DNA from: Mesodorylaimus sp. YZB2_4
Lineage: Eukaryota > Nematoda > Enoplea > Dorylaimida > Dorylaimidae
NCBI GenBank assembly: GCA_030248295.1
Contig: JASANH010000183.1
Location: forward strand, 372,001-436,000
Direction of reading: 5' to 3'
Length of the DNA: 64,000 bases
Under the pieces are notes generated by a model. It saw only the letters and a program-made list of their open reading frames with translations, searched no databases and had not been told where the DNA came from. Shown here piece after piece: positions 44,498-53,100 of the stretch (position 1 is its first letter; every line of letters starts with the position of its first letter). Both the position numbers and the translations under genes were made by a program.

Positions 44498-47400
44498 ATG
44501 TCAAGAATTCGAAAAAGAAAAGCGCCACCGGATGGATGGGAACTGATCGAACCAACTTTAGAGGAATTCGAAAACAAGATGAGGGAAGGTAAGTCTGGTA
44601 GATTTTGAAGATGGAAATTTCATATTAAGCCTTTTCCGTGCGTCTGCTATCCTGCATTCTACTTTTAATAAGACAAGCGAACTTTACGTAGTTCGTAATC
44701 TGAGTAATTTCAAGCCTACCCTGCAAAGGTGAATCCTCACTTACATCCCCGTGGGATAAGACTATTAGAGTCGTGAAATATCATTGGTGCAAAAACCTGT
44801 GACTAATCAACTTTTTTCGTTTTCTCTTCTCCCGCCCACCCATCGTTTTCACTATCGTCACCAAGTGTCGTTTCATTGTCGTCGTTAGGTTACCCTATCA
44901 ATCAATCGGCACTTTTATTCAAGAACCTATACATATACAAAGACCTTGCTTTTAGGTTTGCCCCAGATTCGACCTCTATAAATCCTGTATCTGTGATCCA
45001 AGGGTTGCATTTCCGATGGGTTCGCACAGTGCACAGCACATCAGGTACTAAAATCTTAATTGCCTTACTGCACCCAATGGCCGAATTCCCTTGACCTAAC
45101 CGGGACTAGCCAACCAATCTGAATAAATAAGGGGCGCTGATCAGGCTACTGATCAAATTTCTGATGGATTAAAATCGTATTATGGAATCTTCATGATGTA
45201 ATTAGGAATTAGCTCATCTATCTTATATCATATGATTATCTTGCATTCAAGCTGAACATGCGCTGTGCAATAGGAAGCGAATGTGCTACTCAGTGTCGCG
45301 CAAGAATTTCTTTGCTCGTAAGTCAAATCGTCGTAGATAGCCGCAAGCTTCTATCAAAAATAGTACCTTGTCAGTTAATTATTTGGTAAGGTAGATGTTA
45401 ATTAGTTTTAAAGTTAGATTTATCGACGACTCTCGTTATACCTCAGTCAGGTAAATTATAAAATCCTCGGAGCTCGAATGATTGCATCAGAATGACGTGG
45501 AGTTTGACGCAGGATCTTGGGGATAGGGAGGAAGGGAGTGTTCATACATAACTACTGCACCACTTACGGTTCCTCGAACCCCCACCTTTTGAAGATTAGT
45601 TGGGGTATCTGGGATCACTTTCACAATCTGTCAAGACATGTCCTAAATCTTGGGGCATCCTGATTTCGCTCTGCGACACAGTGCTGTGTGTATCTGGCCT
45701 AAAGATCGGACATATCCAACAGCGACAACTGTGAAATGTGGGCGCGGGCTTACAGTTTTTAATTTTTCGAAAATGTTTACTGGGCTCTTTTTTGTAGTAG
45801 ATGGCATGCATTTTTAAAGTTTTGGTTTTCCAGAGGATATGCGCATTCATATGTTGTACTAACCCCTCACACGGTGTCTTTTCTTTCAAGTGCAGTCTTC
45901 CATTTTAACGATTTGATATGAGTAACTTTGTTTCAGCTGAAACTGAACCTCATGAAGGGAAGCGAAAAGTGGAAGCGTTATGGCCGATTTTTCGTATTCA
46001 TCATCAGCGATCGCGATATATTTTCGATTTGTATTATAAGCGAAAGGCCATCAGTAAAGGTGAGTTAAAAAAGTTCTCTCAAGATTGGTGCTGGTGAAGG
46101 TGTCATGTCGGATAAGTTGGGAAATGATGCTGCATTCTCATTTTATGTCTTTGTATCTAGCGTTCGTTCGGGATCCCGGTCCCGATCCCGATAAAAAGTG
46201 TTCGGGATTGGGGACTGAATATTGTGGTGATCGAATGTTTTTATTGCAACAGGGAATGGGGCTGGTGTATGGGAAACGAGCTGTAGGGGTGATAATGGCA
46301 TGATCGGATGAAACTACTCCCATAAAATGCACAAGTCCTGCTTTTTCTGATGTACGATTTGCGCCCAGTCGGATATAGTAACAGCCCGCATTTGCCATCA
46401 TTAGATGGTGGGCCTGCTGCAGAAGCTGGCGACATTCTGCTTGACACTGACTCAGATGGTCATGGCCATCAAAATATTTCAGAGGGGAAAATATAGAGAC
46501 CTTGGCGGATGATTGAATTGATAGAGGAGAAGGAGGGGATTTGTTTGCTGATTTGTAACTGATTCTTCGCTTGCCTAATTTTGAATGCAATGATAAATAC
46601 TGCACTAAAAATTATCCAAGGAAAGGGAATCTGTGGCTTTTAATTTGCTGGCTACTCAGGGTGGGTTGTAGGTCATCTATAGCCAATGAAAAGCGCTCTC
46701 TTCACAAAATCCCGATCCCGATCCCGGTCGGGATTAAGCGAGTCCCGATCCCGAAAATAATGATCCCGAACGAACGCTATTTGTATCACAATTATTGCAT
46801 CATTATTTGGAGTGGATTTTCAGTTCCAAGCTTTCGTGCGCGCTGGAGGATTTGAGACATTATATTGGCTGGGTACCAACGAATTTTGAATTTATCCACG
46901 GTCCTTTGAAAATGCATGTGATTCCCCTTTTTCATTATCTCAACTAACCGAATATGCTATGCCTTTATCAGAAACTCTCGTTAATTGCATTACTTTTGAA
47001 ATGACAGTTTTGAAATAGTAGGATTTTTTCCAATCTTGTAGTAAAGTCCACTTTTTTTTGAAAGGAATAGACTAGTGATAACCTCTTCTGGGCCCATCCT
47101 CATTGATTAAAAAGTGCTCCGAGGGGCCGGTTGCAAGATAGGCCAGTTTTAATAGAGGGTTTGATAGGAGCTTGAGGCTAAAAGACCAACTGAGGATACC
47201 ACCAAGCAAAGCAAAATTAGTCTTTTATTTCCGCTATACTGTATCTCACGTTCGAAGTGCACAAGGCCAAAGACAATAAGCACCCTTCTTAAGCTACACA
47301 CAACCGAGACGAATAAGAAGAGGCGTCCACATGCATAAACATGGCCTGCGGAAGCACAAGGACTTTTCCCTTGCCATTAAAAACGATCGATCTGCATCAA

Positions 47401-49261
47401 TTCACAATTCGATATATATATCCCAATCATTAAAAGATATTAAATTTTTTACTTTGTTCGTTTTAGAATTGTACGATTATTGTTTGAATGAGAAAATTGC
47501 GGACGCCAATTTGATCGCAAAATGGAAGAAACCAGGATACGAGAACTTATGTTGTCTGCGATGTATTCAAGCACGCGATACTAATTTTGGCACGAATTGC
47601 ATTTGCCGTGTTCCAAAAACAAAATTGGAAGAGGTGAGATGTCAGTTTTCATTTAACGGTTTTCCCCGGCTTATGATTTTTAGAGGTTGAGCCTGATATG
47701 AATTTCATGAGTGATTGGACTTTTGGCGCGAAATTCAGATTTTTGCTATAATATCGGCCGATTAATCCAAGAAATTATAAAAGTTAGCAGGAGTGCCGTA
47801 ACTGGTGCCACGCCCGTCCTGAACTCTTCTGGTTTGTTGCCAGCGTCACTGTCCAATGGCCACCAACAGTAAGAGACAGGAGTGCCAGCCTAAAGCTTTT
47901 TTATATACTATGGTATGCCTGACACCAGAATTTCGAAGCAGATAAAGTGACGAGATCTAAAATGTCGATCTACCTGGTTGGTACGGAAGTCGAATTGGTC
48001 GATGCTGGATTAGTTCGGGTTTTTATAAATCTGTGTTTTTACACTACATGATTTTGGTGTAGACCTTTGAGATTTTAACACGTTTTGATTTGCAGTCACA
48101 ACACCATACAGCGTTGTGAGCGATACTTTGACCGTTTTAAAGCAGATGACAGATGATGAAGCCAGTTTTGATTTTTAACGAAGAAGAAAAAGAAAAATGT
48201 TTGCTGGGCAGTGTGAAGATAGGGGGGGAAGGAGACAACCTTTCCATGCTTTGCATTGGGCTTGCTGGCTCATTGTCAATACAGCAACAGAGATGTATGC
48301 AAAATCTGCACAAAGTTTGATCGCATAATGGGGCCAACATCGACCGATCCATCAATCCAAGTGTGTGATCAGCCGGATCGATGGACGTTCCGTTTCTCGC
48401 GCTTTATCTACTTGGAAATGACAGTGCGAGGCATACTCTAATGAGAAACCTGGTTTCTCCCAGATTGGTCAAACCCCGCTGTAGGCTCTGGTTTGTTCTC
48501 CGCGCCCTTTGTAGTTGTGTGACAGCGACAGAGAGGAAACAGGGCAGGCTGGGGGAGGGCGTGGCGTGATACCGGGGTCGTGGCCTAGCGGGCTAAGGCG
48601 TCTGCCTCTCACGCTGGGTGCGCACTTACAGTGGAGGGTTCGACTCCCGCCTTAGTACAAAACGATTGTCAAATATGTGTTCCTTAGCCCCCGAGTGCGC
48701 TGTATGATGCTTGGCTATGCTATGAGTAAAGTATGACATGTACCGAATACGTTATTTTAATTAACATTTCATGTTTTGAAGCGGATCGGCCGGATTGGAT
48801 TTGATATCGAGGCCTAGGGTTGATTTGGTCGATGGGGAGGGCTGTATCTTGTCTCTGTGTTGGTGAATGCTAGCGTTGCATCTATAAAATCTGGGGCCAC
48901 TTTGGTATTAGCTTGGCAATCACTTCGTCCATGAGTATGTAACCCTCGTGCCTGGTAGGCCGTGGCGAGTGGGAGAGAGTAATCCATACTCTCCCCTGGC
49001 TGGGGGGTGTCAACCCCTCTGGTTGATGTTTCAGCCGTAGGTATCGTCGCAAGACTCGCCTTCACCAGTCGGAGTTTTCATCCCGCCGACTTCGGTTGGC
49101 CGCCTCCCTCCTACGCCTGCTAGGTGTGGGGTACAGGCAGGGTAGGACTGAGGGCATGTGTTTCATTCCAGCTTTTAAAATATCGAAACTTGAAAATGCG
49201 TTCTTTTCAGGGTCGTATTATCGAATGCGTTCACTGCGGCTGTCGCGGGTGCTCTGGATAA
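44498..49261 (+). CDS. BUD31: BUD31 (G10) spliceosomal protein
   Basis: Four exons: 44498-44588, 45937-46059, 47467-47633, 49211-49261, joining in frame to 143 residues (human 144). BUD31 is a core protein of the activated spliceosome and binds zinc. Conserved marks: [16 protein letters not shown] at 10-25, [70 protein letters not shown] and the final [11 protein letters not shown]. All Cys of the C-terminal clusters are present. Introns are large for such a small gene (1.3, 1.4 and 1.6 kb). Intron 2 carries a hAT-like element with an exact target duplication; introns 1 and 3 carry a foldback MITE, a SINE and other repeats. Confidence 0.97.
45597..45745. mobile_element. Foldback MITE family G, copy 2 (BUD31 intron 1)
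   Basis: Shares 'actttcacaatctgtcaaga', 'catgtcctaaatctt' and the mirrored 'ggacatatcc...caactgtgaaatgtg' with 32880-33015. It is more diverged. Confidence 0.6.
46158..46779. mobile_element. hAT-type MITE with exact 8-bp target duplication (BUD31 intron 2)
   Basis: The termini are tagcgttcgttcgggat at the left and its inverse atcccgaacgaacgcta at the right; the first five bases fit the hAT consensus Y-A-R-N-G. The subterminal regions are rich in 'tcccgatcccg'. The 8-mer tttgtatc flanks it on both sides (46150-46157 and 46780-46787). At 622 bp without a transposase it is non-autonomous. It is related to 55974-57935. Confidence 0.9.
48335..48400 (+). repeat. GGATCGG-rich family E, copy 4
   Basis: 'catcgaccgatccatcaatcc' (start) then 'gatcagccggatcgatgg'. 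It lies in BUD31 intron 3. A further 'gaagcggatcggccggatt' stretch at 48778-48800 may belong to it. Confidence 0.55.
48575..48740 (+). repeat. tRNA-derived SINE family D, copy 3 (BUD31 intron 3)
   Basis: 'gtcgtggcctagcgggctaa', 'gcctctcacgctgggtgcgc', 'gagggttcgactcccgcc', 'acgattgtcaaatatgtg', 'gagtgcgctgtatgatgctt' and 'aagtatgacatg'. It is the most complete copy including the tail. Confidence 0.85.
48945..49075 (+). repeat. Dispersed repeat family A, copy 4 (BUD31 intron 3)
   Basis: 'ggccgtggcgagtgggagag', 'actctcccctggctgg', 'caacccctctggttgatgtt', 'tcagccgtagg' and 'cgcaagactcgcctt'. It ends about 135 bases before the last BUD31 exon. Confidence 0.7.
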
Positions 49262-50192
49262 TGACTCGATCGATGGACAGCTCAGCCTACCGACTCGTTT
49301 GGATTGAATGGAATCACTTTGAATTTAAATACTGGACAGTGATGACCTCGGGTTGCGAGTGTACATGTTTCCTGATGGTGTGTGCTGGTTTTGAAGGAAT
49401 AAAATACAGCTTAAGTGGAGGCTATCAATGTGTACTGGGTTTGGAACCAGTTGTGTTATGGTATCGCGAAGCTGGGTTGTGTTAGATTTTTGTGATGGCT
49501 GGGAGAGCTATGCTAATCTGTCCGCTGCAGCTAGCGCGATGAGTGAGGAGAGTGTTCAGCTCAGGAATTTTGGAGAAACGACTCTAGTTATAACTCAGAC
49601 TTGAAACATCAATGGGGTTTGCTGGATAGTCGAAGATTGCCAAAATGGCTTTATCGAAACTGGCCTTGCTGGGAAATTGCAGTTTCAAAATAAGCTTTTA
49701 TTGAATAATTGGCGGTTTAAAATTGTTACGACTCTTTCCACAAATTGACGATGTTTAACTGGCGCCAGGCACCTATAGTCCATGTTGATAACTTAGTTCG
49801 ATCCCTCAGCATTTTAGCCTGGCATCAAGCTAGACTCTGTGGGGTTTTCCTGTGGGTTAGGCATCACCGGGGGGGGGGGGGGGGCGTGGATACTATCCAA
49901 TTAATTCATGGCCAGTTTTTGTATTTTTCCACAAAACATATGGGTGAAACAAAGTCGTTGTCGACAGCCATGGAAAAGTCCTGAATTTGAAACTGGTTTT
50001 GTGTCCTTGCGTAGGCCTATATGTTTTGGGTGTGGACGCCTACTCTTAGTCATCTTGGTTGTGTATGGCCTAAGAAGGGGTGCCTATTGTCTTTTCCCTT
50101 GTGCATTTTGAACGTGAGGTTTAGCGAGAAGGAAAGGTGGAGAAAAGACAAATTTCGGTAAGCTGAGTTGTGTTTTAGCTTCGAGCACCGGA
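49262..50192. other. BUD31-ANKS3 intergenic region
   Basis: Contains a 17-base G-run at about 49870. 'gttgtgttttag' at 50168-50178 is a splice acceptor 14 bases before the ANKS3 ATG, so a non-coding first exon or a trans-splice site is likely. Nothing else was recognised. Confidence 0.45.
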
Positions 50193-53100
50193 ATGCGTCC
50201 TCGTCCGTTGCCCAGTGATGACTACTCGCCCGACCCGCGATGGGACGCGTTGGCTTCGCTGTGGTTTTCAGAGCCGGGAGTCGGGCTCGATCTGCATACA
50301 GCTGCGAGCATTGGAGATCTGGAGGGTGTGAAGCAATGGGTGACCAAGTGAGTGGGGAGGGAGTCAGTGCCTGATAGTGGAAGTGTCACGCAACGTAGGT
50401 GGCCACAGAACTGTTGAAATGAGACCCAGGATTTGGAATCCAATACTTGCTATACCCTGACAGTGAGAGGGGCCCGTGCCGATTATTGGTGAACTGGTGG
50501 TAGATCAGTGTTGGCGGATCGGGGGGGGGGGGGGGGGTAGTGCAGGTGAGCATGAATGGACGGAGGTAAGGTATCCTACTGCTTTTTGAGGACTCTTTCA
50601 AAATCATGCAGTAAGCAAACTGGAAATTAAAAGAAATTGTCTTGGGAATTCGGAAGGTCGAATGTTGATGAATGAAACAGAAGGAATCAGTCCCGTCCTG
50701 AATTTTCCATTCCCATAGACTTCTAAAGATCTCTTTCCATTTTTCAAGTTTCCGCTCTGAAAATTCCATGATTAGGCTGATGCATCATTGATCTATCGAT
50801 GATCGATGATCACTGATCTGTGACCAGCAGGAACCAACCTCCAGTCCAGCAGTAGTCGACACATGGCCCTTCCGAACCTTTACCATCTGCAAGGCTCAAA
50901 TTTTTGATTCCTAATCTTGAATCATACTTCAGCACGTTGCTGGAAAACTATGCTGCGTAGTGACCAGCTAAGCCCCACGCACGGCCAGCATCACCGCTGC
51001 CAACCAAACAGCCCTATCCTAATTTTTCAATCTTTCAGAGGTTCATATCTCCATTTTCAGAGGTGCTGATGTGAACGCGTTGAACACTGGTGGATGGACG
51101 CCGTTGATGTACGCTGCCTATTTGGGTCACGAGGAAGTGTGCCAGTTATTGCTGCTCTTATCGAATTCGACTGGCAATCGATTATCGATCGACACTCGAT
51201 CTCGTGATCGACGTCAGACGGCACTGATGTTGGCGGCATCGTGCGGGAGTGAGAATACGGTTGGATTGTTGATAAAGGTGAGTGTTGCCAGCTAGGCCTG
51301 CGCGACTTGGCTTGATAGCCACCAGGACCCGTACCACAGAAAGCAGATAGAGGTAGGGCACTGCCGTTTGGTAGAGGTAGGGGGTGCCAAAAGATAGGAT
51401 TACTAATTGAAGGGGAAGAAGAAAGAACAGGCCCACCCCACCACAAAGGGGGGAGGGAAAAAAAAAAACCACCTTATCTTTCTCCAGCAATCCATTACTT
51501 TTTCTATCCACCCCATAATAATCTCAAGAAAGAAACTTTTTCTACCCATTACGGCGCAACACATAAAAGCCCGCGCGGGGAGAAACCCACCCTCGCACCA
51601 GACACCACCCCCCTACTCCCCTCCTTCCCCCCTCCCCCCTCCCCCCCCTTCCCCTCTTTCTCTTTTTTCTCCCCCCCCTCCTCTCCCCCCCTAGAGCAGC
51701 CCCCAGCCCCCCCCCCCCCCCCCCTCTCCCCCCCTCCCTTCTCTCCGTGACGCGGCCCCCCCTCTCCCCCCCCGTACCCCTCCCTTCCCCCCCCCCCCCT
51801 CCTGGTCATACTTGTGGTATAGTGCTCGGCTCATGCGGGGTCGGGCTGATCGCACTTGCCTACTGATTCAGGTATAGCGAGCCCCGCGACTCTGGGGCTG
51901 GGAAGGGTTCTTCGAGCCCCATCGTCAAGTGGCTGGTAAGGGGCTCCGGGCACGCTTGGCACGGGGCTCGGAAAAGGTATTCCCTGCCTCGTTGTGAGCG
52001 TGGCTGACTACCAGGCGGCGGTTTAGTAGTTTTCAGTTTCTGAGTGCAAATTAGCGTACCATACGAAGTACGGTGTGTGCAAACGTACCAAATGGAACAT
52101 TTCAAGTCCAAGTTTTTACAGGCCTCTGCCTAAAAGGGTAAAGTGGTTCATGGATTTTACCAGGTGAGGTCGAAGCTTATCCTTAGTGCCCTCCGAGAAC
52201 GACGCGTTGTTTGTTAGTGAGCGACCCAGTCGTCGATGTCCAAGCACTGCCACTGCCGCTTGTAGCTAATGATATTTGAAATGGTACGTTTAAGCTATAC
52301 TTCCAAATGATGCCCCAGGACCAGCCTGTGTTCTCCGACTGAACAAGATCCGTGCAAGCTCGAACTAGTCGTAAATCATCATCTGCAAACACTTGGATCT
52401 TCTTTCATAGACATCGAGTCCAGTACCAGTCACATAAAGCTTTTTGCGCATCTGATCATCGGCATGAATACCCAGACAAAAGAAGGCATTTTTGTCGAAA
52501 GTACATTTTCCGCTTGGACGCTAGTTGTGAGTCCACTAAATAACAGTAATAATCTCAGCCACGAGCCGCCTACACGGATGCACTGATGGCCGTTGGGGTT
52601 TCGCAACTGAATGATCAACTACCAGCAAAGGAGGAGACACTCATCGGGCAGTTCATTCATGCATCGAGACTTTATCCGACTATTGAGCTGATGGAGCATT
52701 AACTAATCGATGCGCTGATACGGATTCAGAAAACAAAAACGCCTATAATAACCTACAAATCGTAAATAAGCCAAACCGCCGCCTGGTAGTCAGCCCCGCT
52801 CACAACGTGGCAGGGAATACCCCTTCCGAGCCCCGTGCCACGTGTGCCCAGAACCCCTTCCCAGCCACATCACGATAGGGGCTGGGAGACCCCTTCCCCT
52901 AGACTCGCGGGGCTGAATATACCTTACCTTGTCTGACAGTCGAAGATGGGCCCCGAAGCATTGAGTCATGCGATCTTTGGTATTTTCTTTAGAAGTCTGA
53001 TGTTATAAAGCTTTCAGTCATCCGAGCACAACATTCCTCCATTCATGGATCATTCATGGATTGTATGGAGGCATCAAAATTCCTCCATACAATTCCTCTT

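Larger units (their letters stand above)
51871..52923. mobile_element. Inverted-repeat unit with ~155-bp arms in ANKS3 intron 2
   Basis: Left arm 51871-52027 and right arm 52772-52923 are inverted copies: blocks 'cacggggctcggaa', 'ggtattccctgcc', 'ctgactaccaggcggcggtt' match well (roughly 80% overall) and ends read ggtata/tatacc. The interior holds two exon-like segments (52411-52702, +) and a short reverse-transcriptase-like frame on the other strand. I found no clear target duplication, so whether it moved as a unit is open. Confidence 0.7.

Noticed and set aside
51407..51809. Pro-rich and Gly/Glu-rich ORFs over the C/T tract
   Set aside because: Low-complexity translation of the polypyrimidine tract.
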